Positions 37,695 to 47,519 are shown, numbered from the stretch's first letter. The stretch: DNA of 64,000 bases from CAWBJP01 sp044867425 (GCA_044867425.1 JBIOUX010000115.1:1-64000), one strand, 5' to 3'. Numbers and translations are program-made. Notes: a model not told the origin generated them from the letters alone.

Positions 37695-40208
37695 ATGAAC
37701 GCGATGCTCCTGGCTTCCGAAGGGGGGTACCAGGACTTCACCCTCGGGGGCGGCGAGTTCGCCGTGCTGGCCCTGTCCGGAGTGGCCGCCCTGCTGGCCA
37801 TCGCCGTGGGCTTCATCCTCGTGCGGGGAACCCTGGCCGCGGATCAGGGCACTCCCAAGATGATCGAGATCGCCACCGCCATCCAGGAGGGCGCCCTCGC
37901 CTACCTGAAGCGCCAGATGCGGACGATCGCCGTCATCCTGGTGCCGCTGACCGTCATCGTGTTCCTCACCTCCACCGAGGTGCTCAAGCCCGAGAGCCTG
38001 GGCGGCGGGCAGGCCCTGTCCTTCTTCGAGTCGGGGCTGTACCGGACGCTGGCCTTCGTGACCGGGTGCTTCATGTCGGGACTGACCGGCTTCATCGGCA
38101 TGACCCTGGCCACCCGGGGCAACGTCCGCACGGCCGCGGCCGCCAAGTCCGGTTCCCTGGCCCGGGCGCTCGAGGTGGCCTTCCGCACCGGCGGGATCGC
38201 CGGCATGTTCACCGTCGGCCTCGGCCTGCTCGGTGCCACCGTCATCATCGTCATCTTCCAGAACACCTCGTCGGCCATCCTGATCGGCTTCGGCTTCGGC
38301 GGCTCCCTCCTGGCCCTGTTCCTCCGGGTCGGGGGCGGCATCTTCACCAAGGCGGCCGATGTTGGCGCCGACCTGGTGGGCAAGGTGGAGGCGGGCATCC
38401 CCGAGGACGACCCCCGCAACCCCGCCACCATCGCCGACAACGTGGGCGACAACGTGGGCGACTGCGCCGGGATGGCCGCCGACCTGTTCGAGTCCTACGA
38501 GGTCACCCTGGTCGCCTCCATCATTCTCGGGGTGGCCGCCTTCGAATCGATCGGGGCCGAGAACGCCGCTCTGGGGCTCATCTTCCCGGTGGCCTGCCGC
38601 GCCGTGGGCGTGCTGGCCTCCATCGTCGGCGTCTACGCCGTGAAGGCCAAGGAGGGCGAGACCAACGCCCTCAAGCCCATCAACCGGGGCTTTCTCACCG
38701 CCGGCATCCTGACCGTCATCGGCACGGCCATCGTCGCCTTCGGCTACGTCGGCGACAAGGCGCCCCGGGGCGGCAACGAGGGGCTCAAGATGTTCCTGGC
38801 CGTCGTCGTCGGCCTCGTCCTGGCCCAACTTATCTCGCGGCTGACCGAGTACTTCACCGGGACCGAGTTCGCCCCCGTCCAGGAGATCGCCGAGTCGGCC
38901 CGGACCGGCCCGGCCACCACCGTGCTGTCGGGGACGGCGGTGGGCCTGGAGTCGAGCGTCTACTCGGTGGTGGCCATCGCCATCGCCATCGGCGTGGCCA
39001 TCGCCCTGGGGGGCGGCAACCTGCAGTTCTCCCTCTACCTCGTGGCCCTGACCGGCATGGGCATGCTGGCCACCACGGGCGTGGTCGTCTCCGAGGACAC
39101 CTTCGGCCCGGTCGCCGACAACGCCGCCGGCATCGCCGAGATGTCGGGCGAGTTCCACGGCCCGCCGGAGCGGATCATGGTCTCCCTCGACGCCGTGGGG
39201 AACACCACCAAGGCGGTGACCAAGGGCTTCGCCATCGGCTCGGCCGTCATCGCCGCCGTGGCCCTCTTCGCCAGCTTCATCGAGACCGCCGTCAATGAGA
39301 TCTTCCCCGCTTCAGTCGTGGCCGAGGCCAAGCAGACGGCCCGGGGGGTCTTCGATCTCCTGCCCATCAACGTGGCCGACCCCAAGGTGTTCATCGGGCT
39401 GCTCATCGGCGGCGCCGTGCCCTTCCTGTTCTCCGCCCTGGCCATCCGGGCCGTGGGACGATCCGCCGGCGTCGTGGTCCAGGAGGTCCGCCGGCAGTTC
39501 GCCGACGGCAAGATCATGCGGGGCGAGAAGCGGCCCGACTACGGCCCCGTCATCGACATCTGCACCGCCGCCTCCCTGCGGGAGCTGGCCACCCCCGCCC
39601 TGCTGGCCACGCTCACGCCGGTCATCATCGGCTTCGGCATCAGCCCGCTGGCCCTGGGGGCCTTCCTGGCCGCCGTCATCCTCACCGGGCAGCTCATGGC
39701 TGTGTACCTCTCCAACTCGGGCGGGGCGTGGGACAACGCCAAGAAGTACATCGAGGAGGGCCACGAAGGCGGCAAGGGCTCGGAGGCCCACAAGGCGGCG
39801 GTCATCGGCGACACGGTGGGTGATCCCTTCAAGGACACGGCCGGCCCCGCCCTCAACCCGCTCATCAAGGTCATGAACCTGATCTCGCTGCTCATCCTGC
39901 CGGCGGTCATCAATCTCGGCGACAACGACGGCGCCCGCTACACCATCGCCGGCATCGCCCTGGTCATCCTCATCGCCGCCATCCTCTTCTCCAAGCGCAA
40001 GGCGGAGGCCATGGACGCCGATATCGAGGCGCCGGCGGGGGCCATGGCCATGGTCGGCACTGCCGCTCCGGCGGGTGGGGTCGCCGAGGGCGAGGCCCCC
40101 ATGAAGCTGGCCGCCGACGCCCTCGACCGCTGGATCATGGACCTGGGCGACGAGGACGCCGACCTGCGGGCCCAGCTGCGGGACGCCAAATCACAGCTGT
40201 CGCCCTAG
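37695..40208 (+). CDS. hppA: Membrane-bound proton-translocating pyrophosphatase (K+-independent type)
   Basis: Hydrolyses PPi and pumps protons. 837 residues with about 16 membrane helices. The hydrolytic site motifs are present: DVGADLVGKVEAGIPEDDPR, TIADNVGDNVGDCAGMAADL, DNAAGIAEM and GDTVGDPFKDTAGPALNPLI. In the class-determining segment the sequence is GNTTKAVTKGFAIGSA. Lys at about residue 506, where K+-dependent enzymes have Ala, marks it as K+-independent and H+-pumping. The C-terminal 60 residues are a soluble extension not usual in the family. Followed by ppk2 after 18 bp. Confidence 0.95.
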   Translation: MNAMLLASEGGYQDFTLGGGEFAVLALSGVAALLAIAVGFILVRGTLAADQGTPKMIEIATAIQEGALAYLKRQMRTIAVILVPLTVIVFLTSTEVLKPESLGGGQALSFFESGLYRTLAFVTGCFMSGLTGFIGMTLATRGNVRTAAAAKSGSLARALEVAFRTGGIAGMFTVGLGLLGATVIIVIFQNTSSAILIGFGFGGSLLALFLRVGGGIFTKAADVGADLVGKVEAGIPEDDPRNPATIADNVGDNVGDCAGMAADLFESYEVTLVASIILGVAAFESIGAENAALGLIFPVACRAVGVLASIVGVYAVKAKEGETNALKPINRGFLTAGILTVIGTAIVAFGYVGDKAPRGGNEGLKMFLAVVVGLVLAQLISRLTEYFTGTEFAPVQEIAESARTGPATTVLSGTAVGLESSVYSVVAIAIAIGVAIALGGGNLQFSLYLVALTGMGMLATTGVVVSEDTFGPVADNAAGIAEMSGEFHGPPERIMVSLDAVGNTTKAVTKGFAIGSAVIAAVALFASFIETAVNEIFPASVVAEAKQTARGVFDLLPINVADPKVFIGLLIGGAVPFLFSALAIRAVGRSAGVVVQEVRRQFADGKIMRGEKRPDYGPVIDICTAASLRELATPALLATLTPVIIGFGISPLALGAFLAAVILTGQLMAVYLSNSGGAWDNAKKYIEEGHEGGKGSEAHKAAVIGDTVGDPFKDTAGPALNPLIKVMNLISLLILPAVINLGDNDGARYTIAGIALVILIAAILFSKRKAEAMDADIEAPAGAMAMVGTAAPAGGVAEGEAPMKLAADALDRWIMDLGDEDADLRAQLRDAKSQLSP

Positions 40209-40226
40209 GCGAGGTCGGCGACGCCA

Positions 40227-41063
40227 ATGGGTTCGGCCGGCGGATCGCTGCGCCAGCTCCTACGAGCTGAGCTCGACAACGGCGATCCGCTCGGCCGCCA
40301 CGCCACCGGCGCCCATCCCGGGGTGAGGGACAAGAAGGAGGCGGAGAACCAGGCCGACGCCGACGGCGAGGCGCTGACCGACCTCCAGGACCGGCTGTGG
40401 GCGGAGCGGAGCCGGGCCGTGCTGCTCGTCCTCCAGGGCATGGACACGTCCGGGAAGAGCGGCGTCATCAAGCACGTCGGCCGGGCCCTCAACCCCCACG
40501 GGATGAACGTCAAGGGCTTCAAGGCCCCCAGCGAGGAGGAACGGGCCCACGACTTCCTGTGGCGCATCCGCCGGGCGCTGCCCGCCTTCGGGCAGGTCGG
40601 GATCTTCGACCGGTCGCATTATGAGGACGTCCTGGTGGTGCGGGTCCACGGCTGGGTGCCCGAAGAGGAGTGGCGCCGGCGCTACGACGCCATCAACCGC
40701 TTCGAGGAGGAACTCGCCACCTTCGGCACCACGGTGGTGAAATGCATGCTCCGCATCTCCTACGACTATCAGCGGGAACGCCTGCTGGCCCGCCTCGAGG
40801 ACCCCACCAAGCGCTGGAAGTTCAACGAGGGCGACATCGAGGAGCGCCGGCTCTGGCCCGCCTACCAGGAGGCCTACGCCGACGCCGTGCGGCAGTGCTC
40901 GGCCGCAGCCCCCTGGTACGTGGTCCCCGCTGACCACCGGTGGTACAGGAAATGGGCCGTGGCCCGGCTCCTCGTCGAGACGCTGGCTGACATGGACCCC
41001 AAATACCCCATACCCGACTTGGACGTCGAAGCCCTCAAGGCCCGGCTGGCCTCTCCCAACTGA
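40227..41063 (+). CDS. ppk2: Polyphosphate kinase 2 family protein
   Basis: 278 residues. Transfers phosphate between polyphosphate and nucleotides. Walker A is VLLVLQGMDTSGKSGVIKHV, the lid/second motif FDRSHYEDVLVVRVHGWVPE, and the third KRWKFNEGDIEERRLWPAYQ. The order and the DTSGKSG form are typical of the PPK2 class that phosphorylates AMP or ADP; which one cannot be read. It is 18 bp after hppA, so a PPi-driven proton pump and a polyphosphate enzyme probably share a transcript. Converges on the DedA gene. Confidence 0.9.
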   Translation: MGSAGGSLRQLLRAELDNGDPLGRHATGAHPGVRDKKEAENQADADGEALTDLQDRLWAERSRAVLLVLQGMDTSGKSGVIKHVGRALNPHGMNVKGFKAPSEEERAHDFLWRIRRALPAFGQVGIFDRSHYEDVLVVRVHGWVPEEEWRRRYDAINRFEEELATFGTTVVKCMLRISYDYQRERLLARLEDPTKRWKFNEGDIEERRLWPAYQEAYADAVRQCSAAAPWYVVPADHRWYRKWAVARLLVETLADMDPKYPIPDLDVEALKARLASPN

Positions 41064-41082
41064 CGGGCACGGGCGAAGGCCG

Positions 41083-41682
41083 TCAGCCCTGGCGGGACCG
41101 GGTCCGGCGGGCGCGGAGGAACTCGAGAGCGATGGGCAAGACCGAGAGCAGGATGATGAGCCCGATGATGGGGTACAGGTACCTGTCGATGTCGGGGATC
41201 GACTCGCCCAGCACGTAGCCGAGCGTGGTCACCCCCACCGCCCACAGGAGCCCGCCGGTGACGTTGAAGGTCACGAAGGTGCGGTAGCGCATCTTGCCCA
41301 CCCCGGCCAGGATGGGGGCGAAGGTCCGGACGATGGGCACGAAACGGGCCAGGACGATGGTCTTGCTCCCGTACTGCTCGAAGTAGCGGCGGGCCTTCTC
41401 CACGTGCTCCTGCTTGAACACCCGGGAGTTGGGCCGGCGGAACAGGGCGGGGCCGACCCGGGCGCCGAAGGCGTACCCGACCTGGTCGCCGGCCACGGCG
41501 GCCACGAAGCAGCCCACCAGGATCACGGGGAAGTTCAGCGTGCCCTGCGACGAGAGCAGCCCGGCGGTGAAGAGGAGCGAGTCACCGGGAAGGAAGAAAC
41601 CGAACAGGAGCCCGGATTCGGCGAAGACGATGAGGAACAAACCGATCGTGCCAAACGTCTCGATGAGGTTCCGGGGGTCCAT
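41083..41682 (-). CDS. DedA-family membrane protein
   Basis: 199 residues. VFAESGLLFGFFLPGDSLLF is the classic DedA signature, followed by a re-entrant region with FVPIVRTFAPILAGVGKMRY and a C-terminal helix. DedA proteins are now linked to lipid-carrier recycling (undecaprenyl phosphate) and proton-motive-force maintenance in other bacteria. ATG at 41682; the longer open frame is antisense to topA. Divergent from topA with 93 bp between. Confidence 0.9.
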   Translation of the reverse strand: MDPRNLIETFGTIGLFLIVFAESGLLFGFFLPGDSLLFTAGLLSSQGTLNFPVILVGCFVAAVAGDQVGYAFGARVGPALFRRPNSRVFKQEHVEKARRYFEQYGSKTIVLARFVPIVRTFAPILAGVGKMRYRTFVTFNVTGGLLWAVGVTTLGYVLGESIPDIDRYLYPIIGLIILLSVLPIALEFLRARRTRSRQG

Positions 41683-41775
41683 CGCGGGGCAGGATAGGCG
41701 ACCGCCAGTTGACAACCGGGCCGTTCTCGTGGCACCACGGTGCACCGACAGGCAGCCCAGCGGATGGAGGATCCG

Positions 41776-44427
41776 GTGTCCAAGCCCCTCGTGATCGTCG
41801 AGTCGCCGGCCAAGGCGAAGACCATCGCGGGCTTCCTCGGCGGCGAGTACGCCGTCGAATCGAGCATCGGCCACATCCGTGACCTGCCCCGCTCGGCCAA
41901 GGAGGTCCCCAGCGCCTACAAGGCGGAGCCGTGGGCCAAGCGCTGGGGTGTCGATGTGGACAACGACTTCAAGCCCCTCTACGTCGTCCCCGCCGAGAAG
42001 AAACCCCAGGTCAGCAAGCTCAAGACCCTCGTCAAGCAGGCGAGCGAGGTCTATCTCGCCACCGACGAGGACCGGGAGGGGGAGTCGATCGCCTGGCATC
42101 TCCTGGAGGTGCTCTCCCCCCGGGTGCCCGTCCGGCGCATGGTGTTCCACGAGATCACCCGGGCCGCCATCCAGGAGGCGGTGGCGAACTCCCGGGAGCT
42201 GAACCGCAAGCTGGTCGACGCCCAGGAGGCCCGCCGCATCCTCGACCGGCTGGTGGGATGGGACGTCTCCGAGGTGCTGTGGAAGAAGGTCATGCCCGGG
42301 CTGTCCGCCGGGCGGGTCCAGAGCGTGGCCACCCGGTTGGTGGTGGAGCGGGAGCGGGCCCGCATGGCCTTCCGTTCGGGGGAGTACTGGGATCTGGAGG
42401 CGACCTTCGAGGCCAAGGGCACGCGGTTCGCGGGCACGCTGGTGGCCCTCGACGGGCGTCGGCTGGCCACGGGCAAGGACTTCGACCCGGCCACCGGCCA
42501 GCTCACCGCCGCCGCTGCCGCCGGCGCCGTCCACCTCGACGAGGCCGGCGCCCGGGCGTTGGCCGATGGACTCACCGGGGCCGACTTCTCGGTGTCGTCG
42601 GTGGAATCGAAGGACTGGAAGCAGTCACCCCACCCCCCCTTCATGACCTCCACTCTTCAGCAGGAGGCGGGGCGGAAGCTGCGGTTCGGGGCGGCCCGCA
42701 CCATGTCCCTGGCCCAGAAGCTCTACGAGCGGGGCTACATCACCTACATGCGGACCGACTCCACCAGCCTCTCCGAGCAGGCGGTCTCCGCCGCCCGGGC
42801 CGAGATCACCGAGCGCTACGGCGCCGACCAGATGCCCGCCCAACCCCGGCGTTACGAGCGCAAGGTCAAGAACGCCCAGGAGGCCCACGAGGCCATCCGT
42901 CCGGCGGGCGACCGTTTCCGGTCGCCCGAGGCCGTGGCCCGCGAGCTGGACTCCGACGAGGCCCGCCTCTACGACCTGATCTGGAAGCGCTGCGTCGCCT
43001 CCCAGATGGCCGACGCCCGGGGCCGGCGGGTCTCGGCCCGGATCAGCGCCCGGCCGTCGGCGGGTCCCGGGGCCGGGGGTGTCCCCCAGGGGGTCGAGGC
43101 CACTTTCTCCTCCACCGGGCGCACCATCACCTTCGCCGGCTTCCTGCGGGCCTACGTGGAGGGCTCCGACGACCCTCAGGCGGAGCTGGAGGACCGGGAG
43201 GTGCGCCTCCCCGACCTGGCCCAGGGCGACCCGGTGGCCTGCGCCGAGCTGGAGACCGCCGACCACTTCACCCAGCCGCCCAACCGTTACACCGAGGCCG
43301 GCCTTGTCCAGGAGCTCGAAGCCCGGGGGATCGGCCGTCCCTCCACCTACGCCAGCGTCATCCAGACCATCCAGGACCGGGGCTACGTGTGGAAGAAGGC
43401 GTCCGCCCTGGTGCCGTCGTGGACCGCCTTCTCCGTTGTGCGCCTCCTGGAGGAGCACTTCGACAAGCTGGTCGACTACGAGTTCACCGCCCGCATGGAG
43501 GAGGACCTCGACGACATCGCCCGGGGCCAGCGAGAGTCGGTGCCCTGGCTGCGGAGCTTCTATTTCGGCAACGGCTCCGTGGGGCTGCGGACCATGGTGG
43601 AGGAGCGGCTTCCGAACATCGACGCCCGCTCCATCAACACCATCCCCGTCGGAGTGGACGCCGAGGGTCGGGAGATCGTGGTGCGCGTCGGCCGTTACGG
43701 CCCGTACCTCTCCCGGGGCGAGGCGACGGCTCCGGTGCCCGAGGGGGTGGCCCCCGACGAGCTCGATATGACGCTGGCCGCTGAGCTGCTGGAGCGGGGT
43801 CCCGAAGAGGGGCGCGTGCTGGGCCAGGACCCGGAATCCGGCCTGCCTGTCACCGTGCGGGAGGGCCGCTATGGCCCCTATGTGCAGCTGGGCGAGCCCG
43901 ACCCGGGATCGAAGAAGAAGCCCAAGCGGGCCTCGCTGTTCAAGACGATGCGACCCGACACGATCACCCTGGAGGAGGCCCTGCTTCTCTTGAGCCTTCC
44001 CCGGGTGGTGGGCGTGGACGAGGACGGCACCGAGATCGTGGCCAGTCCGGGCCGCTTCGGGCCCTATCTGAAGAAGGGCGAGGAGACCCGGAGCCTCGCT
44101 TCCGAGGAGCAGCTGCTCACCGTCACCCTGGAAGAAGCGGAGGCCATCTTCGCCCAGCCCAAGCGGGGCCGGGGCCGGGCCGCCGCCGAGCCGATGGCGG
44201 AGCTCGGGCCCCATCCCGACACCGGGGCGACCATCAAGCTGCTGGCCGGCCGCTACGGGCCCTACGTCACCGACGGCACCACCAACGCTTCCCTGCCCAA
44301 GGGGGCGGATCCGGCCACCTTCACCGCCGAGGAGGCGGTGGCGCTGCTCCGGGCCCGGGCCGAGGTCGGCCCGGCCAAGCCCCGCCGGGGCGCTGCCCGC
44401 AAGAGCGCAGCCAAGAAGAAGAAGTAG
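41776..44427 (+). CDS. topA: DNA topoisomerase I
   Basis: Relaxes negative supercoils. 883 residues. The TOPRIM domain is at the start (LVIVESPAKAKTIAGFLG, ATDEDREGESIAWHL). The catalytic Tyr lies in GYITYMRTDSTSLSEQA. The Cys4 zinc fingers of E. coli are absent; instead there are four TopoI-C repeats (GRYGPYLSRGE, GRYGPYVQLGE, GRFGPYLKKGEE, GRYGPYVTDG) and a Lys-rich tail ending AAKKKK, the actinobacterial form. GTG at 41776 has GGAGG five bases upstream; an ATG at 41764 is in frame. Confidence 0.96.
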   Translation: MSKPLVIVESPAKAKTIAGFLGGEYAVESSIGHIRDLPRSAKEVPSAYKAEPWAKRWGVDVDNDFKPLYVVPAEKKPQVSKLKTLVKQASEVYLATDEDREGESIAWHLLEVLSPRVPVRRMVFHEITRAAIQEAVANSRELNRKLVDAQEARRILDRLVGWDVSEVLWKKVMPGLSAGRVQSVATRLVVERERARMAFRSGEYWDLEATFEAKGTRFAGTLVALDGRRLATGKDFDPATGQLTAAAAAGAVHLDEAGARALADGLTGADFSVSSVESKDWKQSPHPPFMTSTLQQEAGRKLRFGAARTMSLAQKLYERGYITYMRTDSTSLSEQAVSAARAEITERYGADQMPAQPRRYERKVKNAQEAHEAIRPAGDRFRSPEAVARELDSDEARLYDLIWKRCVASQMADARGRRVSARISARPSAGPGAGGVPQGVEATFSSTGRTITFAGFLRAYVEGSDDPQAELEDREVRLPDLAQGDPVACAELETADHFTQPPNRYTEAGLVQELEARGIGRPSTYASVIQTIQDRGYVWKKASALVPSWTAFSVVRLLEEHFDKLVDYEFTARMEEDLDDIARGQRESVPWLRSFYFGNGSVGLRTMVEERLPNIDARSINTIPVGVDAEGREIVVRVGRYGPYLSRGEATAPVPEGVAPDELDMTLAAELLERGPEEGRVLGQDPESGLPVTVREGRYGPYVQLGEPDPGSKKKPKRASLFKTMRPDTITLEEALLLLSLPRVVGVDEDGTEIVASPGRFGPYLKKGEETRSLASEEQLLTVTLEEAEAIFAQPKRGRGRAAAEPMAELGPHPDTGATIKLLAGRYGPYVTDGTTNASLPKGADPATFTAEEAVALLRARAEVGPAKPRRGAARKSAAKKKK

Positions 44428-44446
44428 GCGGAGGCCGGCGCTCTTC

Positions 44447-44452
44447 TAGGCT
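44447..44452 (+). promoter_or_regulatory. -10 box TAGGCT before the MFS gene
   Basis: TAGGCT ends 9 nt before the TTG start at 44462, with no Shine-Dalgarno between, so the transcript is nearly leaderless. The same TAGGCT is found at 49185 and 57194 at a similar distance. Confidence 0.5.
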
Positions 44453-44461
44453 GGTCAGGCC

Positions 44462-45844
44462 TTGAGCAGCGACGATCCAGCGCCCTTCATTCCTCCGCTG
44501 GCGCAGGCGCGCAGCCTGCCACCGTCGCCGCGGCGGGTCTTCGGCTCGTCCGCCTACTTCCGCCTGTGGATGGCCCAGGTCGTCTCCAGCCTGGGGGACT
44601 GGATCGGGCTGGTGGCCATCATCGCCCTGGCCGCCCGGGTGTCGGGGGGCAGCGAAGCCGCCATCGGACTGGTCATGGCAGCCCGGATGCTGCCCGGGTT
44701 CTTCCTCGCTCCGGTGGGGGGCGTCCTCGTCGATCGGTGGGACCGCAAGCGGACCATGGTGTTCTGCGACCTGGGACGCGGGGCCATCGTCGCCACCCTC
44801 CCCTTCGTGGACACGCTGGCCGGGCTGTTTCTCGCCTCCTTCCTGCTCGAGATCCTCACCCTGCTGTGGTCGCCGGCCAAGGACGCCTCGGTGCCCAATC
44901 TGGTGCCTCCCGACAAGCTGGCCGCCGCCAATTCCCTGTCACTCGTCGCCGCCTACGGCACCTTCCCGGTCGGGTCGCTGGCTTTCGCCTCCATGACGGG
45001 GCTGGCCAGCTTCCTGGGCCGCTTCGACGCCCTGGCCGCGCTCAGGGTGGACCGCGAGTCCCTCGCCCTGTGGGTCGACAGCTCCACCTTTCTGGCCTCG
45101 GCGCTGCTCATCACCTCCCTCAGCCTGCCCCGGAAGGAACGCAGTCCCGGCGAGCGGGTGGACTGGAGCCGCACCTGGCGCGAGCTGGTCGAGGGGGTCC
45201 GCTTCGTCAGCACCCACGGGGTGGTGCGTTCGGTCATCCTGGCCATGGGCGTGGGACTCATGGGCTGCGGCGCGGTGGTGCCCCTCGGCCCCATCTACGC
45301 CAGCCAGGTCCTGGGGGCCGACCCGTCCAGCTTCGGCCTCCTCATGACCGGCCTCGGTTTCGGCGCCGCCATCGGTGTGCTGTCCCTGTCGGCCGTGGCC
45401 CGGCGCCTGCCCTCCGAGCCGGCGTTCGTGGGAGCCGTGGTGGCCACCGGCCTGGGTCTGATCCTGACCTCGTCGGTGTCCTCGCTCGCCCCGGCGGTGT
45501 TCCTCGTCGGGCTCTTCGGCATGGGGGCGGGGGTGGCCTACGTGTCCGGGATGACCATCATCCAGGAGCGGGTCAGCGACGACCTCCGGGGGCGGACCTT
45601 TGCCACCCTCTACACCATCATCCGGTTCTGCCTCCTGCTGTCCCTGGCTGCCTCGCCCTGGCTCGCCGGGGCCCTGAACTCCCTCTCCGGCGCCCTTTTC
45701 GACGACCGGGTCATCGACGTCGGCATCCGGGTGGCGGTGCCCGGGGTCCGGCTCACCCTCTGGCTGGGGGGCGCCATCACGATGGCCGTGGCCCTGCTGG
45801 TGAGCCGGGAGATGATGCGCACCCGTTCCCGCGAGGCGAGGTGA
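44462..45844 (+). CDS. Major facilitator superfamily transporter
   Basis: 460 residues, about 12 membrane helices in two halves. The MFS-3 motif A-like loop is PVGGVLVDRWDRKRTMVF. Central loops contain DASVPNLVPPDKLAAANSLS, typical of the enterobactin-exporter-like (MFS_3) branch. Substrate unknown. Starts with TTG at 44462; its stop overlaps the tmk start by 4 bp, so it is the first gene of a transporter-tmk-holB operon. Confidence 0.88.
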   Translation: MSSDDPAPFIPPLAQARSLPPSPRRVFGSSAYFRLWMAQVVSSLGDWIGLVAIIALAARVSGGSEAAIGLVMAARMLPGFFLAPVGGVLVDRWDRKRTMVFCDLGRGAIVATLPFVDTLAGLFLASFLLEILTLLWSPAKDASVPNLVPPDKLAAANSLSLVAAYGTFPVGSLAFASMTGLASFLGRFDALAALRVDRESLALWVDSSTFLASALLITSLSLPRKERSPGERVDWSRTWRELVEGVRFVSTHGVVRSVILAMGVGLMGCGAVVPLGPIYASQVLGADPSSFGLLMTGLGFGAAIGVLSLSAVARRLPSEPAFVGAVVATGLGLILTSSVSSLAPAVFLVGLFGMGAGVAYVSGMTIIQERVSDDLRGRTFATLYTIIRFCLLLSLAASPWLAGALNSLSGALFDDRVIDVGIRVAVPGVRLTLWLGGAITMAVALLVSREMMRTRSREAR

Positions 45845-46446
45845 GCCTGTTCGTCGTCCTGGAAGGGGTCGACGGCTGCGGCAAGAGCACCCAGGTGGCA
45901 CGCCTGGCAGCCCGCTTCCGTGACCGCGGGCAGGAGGTGGTGACCACCCGGGAGCCGGGGGCGACGCCGGCGGGTGCGGCCATCCGGACCGTGGTGCTGG
46001 GAGGCGCACCGATCGACGCCCGGACGGAGGCGCTGCTCATCGCCGCCGACCGGGCCGAGCACACCGCCACCGTGCTCCGTCCCGCCCTGGAGCGGGGGGC
46101 GGTGGTGGTGAGCGACCGCTACGTCCCCTCGTCGCTGGCCTACCAGGGCGTGGCCCGGGGCCTCGGGGTGGAGCAGATCGATCGGCTCTCGGCCTGGGCC
46201 ACGGGAGGCCTGGAGCCGGACGTGGTCGTCGTGCTCGACGTGACCACCGAGGTGGGGGCGTCCCGGCGGGCCGCTCCCCAGGATCGGATGGAACGCGAGG
46301 ACAGCACCTTCCGTGACGCCGTCCGTCACGCCTATCTCGACCTTGCCCCCCGTTACGGTTGGGTGGTGGTCGACGGGTCGGCTCCGGTGGACGAGGTGAG
46401 CGAGGCGGTGTGGGCGGCGGTGCAGGCGGCGGTGCAGGCGGTCTGA
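45841..46446 (+). CDS. tmk: Thymidylate kinase
   Basis: Phosphorylates dTMP to dTDP. 201 residues. P-loop FVVLEGVDGCGKSTQ, the DR(Y/H) motif VVVSDRYVPSSLAYQG with the dTMP-binding region before it, and TTREPGATPAG, which carries the conserved Arg-Glu-Pro-Gly. GTG at 45841 overlaps the MFS stop. The C-terminal end has a repetitive VQAAVQAV. Confidence 0.93.
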   Translation: MSLFVVLEGVDGCGKSTQVARLAARFRDRGQEVVTTREPGATPAGAAIRTVVLGGAPIDARTEALLIAADRAEHTATVLRPALERGAVVVSDRYVPSSLAYQGVARGLGVEQIDRLSAWATGGLEPDVVVVLDVTTEVGASRRAAPQDRMEREDSTFRDAVRHAYLDLAPRYGWVVVDGSAPVDEVSEAVWAAVQAAVQAV

Positions 46447-46448
46447 GC

Positions 46449-47519
46449 ATGTGGGAGCGGGTGGTGGGCCAGGAGCGGGCGGTGACCCTGCTGCGCCGCG
46501 CCGCCTCCCGGCCCGTCCACGCCTACCTGCTGGCGGGGCCGGCGGGGTCAGGGGTGGCCGAGGCGGCCCGGTGCTTCGCCGCCGCCCTCGTCTGCCCTGA
46601 CGGGGGCTGCGGGTCGTGCGGTGCCTGCGCCCGGGTGCTGAGAGGCACCCACCCCGACGTGGTGGAGATCGAGCCGGCGGGGACGTTCATTGTCGTCGAC
46701 CAGATCGAGGAGGTGGTCCGGGAGGCCTTCACCAGCCCCTTCGAGGCGGCCCGCAAGGTCATCGTCCTGGCCGAGGCGGACCGGATGAACGAGACGGCGG
46801 CCAACAAGCTGCTCAAGACCCTCGAGGAGCCCGGAGACCGGACGCACCTGGTGCTGCTCACCGACAGCCCCGACGACCTGCTGCCGACGGTCCGCTCCCG
46901 GGTGCAGCACGTCGACTTCGCCGCCCTGTCCGAAGCGACCGTGTCCGCCACCCTGGCGGCCGAGGGCACCGATCCCGGCGTGGCCGCCGAGGTGGCCCGC
47001 CGGTCGTCGGGACGCCTCGACCGGGCCCGGGCCCTGGCCGGCGCCTGGGCCCCGCTGCGCTCCACGGCCCTGGAGGTGGCGGCCGCCCTGGACGGGACGG
47101 GGGCGGCCGTGGCCCGTGGCGCCGAGCGCTTGGAGGAGGCGGCCGGAGGGGCCGTCGCCGCCCTCGAAGGCGCGCAGCGCCAGGAGCAGAAGGCCCTGGA
47201 GGCGGAGCTGGCCGAAACCGCCTATCCCGACCGCCTGGCCCGCCGTCTGCGCAAGGACCTGGAGCAGCGCCAGCAACGGGCGCTGCGCCGGGCCCGCACC
47301 GACGTGATGGCCGAGCTGGTCACCGCCCTCGAGACCTACTACCGCGACGCCCTGGTCCAGCCCGCCCTGCCCGCCGAGGCCGCGCTGGAGGCCATCGACG
47401 CCTGCCGCGACGCCCTGGCCGTGATCGTGGCCCGGACCGCCGTCAACGACACGCTGCTGCTCGAGCACCTCCTTCTCCGGCTTCCCTCTCCCGCTACGCT
47501 TTTGGCCGCGCCCGAGTAG
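46449..47519 (+). CDS. holB: DNA polymerase III delta' subunit
   Basis: A clamp-loader subunit, 356 residues. Walker A-like loop is degenerate (GPAGSGVAEAARCF), as in delta' proteins that do not bind ATP productively. Four Cys of the zinc module lie in CPDGGCGSCGACARVL. Sensor-type stretch NKLLKTLEEPGDRTHLVLLT. A long charged helical C-terminus (EQRQQRALRRARTDVM) follows. ATG at 46449, 2 bp after tmk. The final codons and stop lie inside the tRNA-Thr gene. Confidence 0.92.
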   Translation: MWERVVGQERAVTLLRRAASRPVHAYLLAGPAGSGVAEAARCFAAALVCPDGGCGSCGACARVLRGTHPDVVEIEPAGTFIVVDQIEEVVREAFTSPFEAARKVIVLAEADRMNETAANKLLKTLEEPGDRTHLVLLTDSPDDLLPTVRSRVQHVDFAALSEATVSATLAAEGTDPGVAAEVARRSSGRLDRARALAGAWAPLRSTALEVAAALDGTGAAVARGAERLEEAAGGAVAALEGAQRQEQKALEAELAETAYPDRLARRLRKDLEQRQQRALRRARTDVMAELVTALETYYRDALVQPALPAEAALEAIDACRDALAVIVARTAVNDTLLLEHLLLRLPSPATLLAAPE

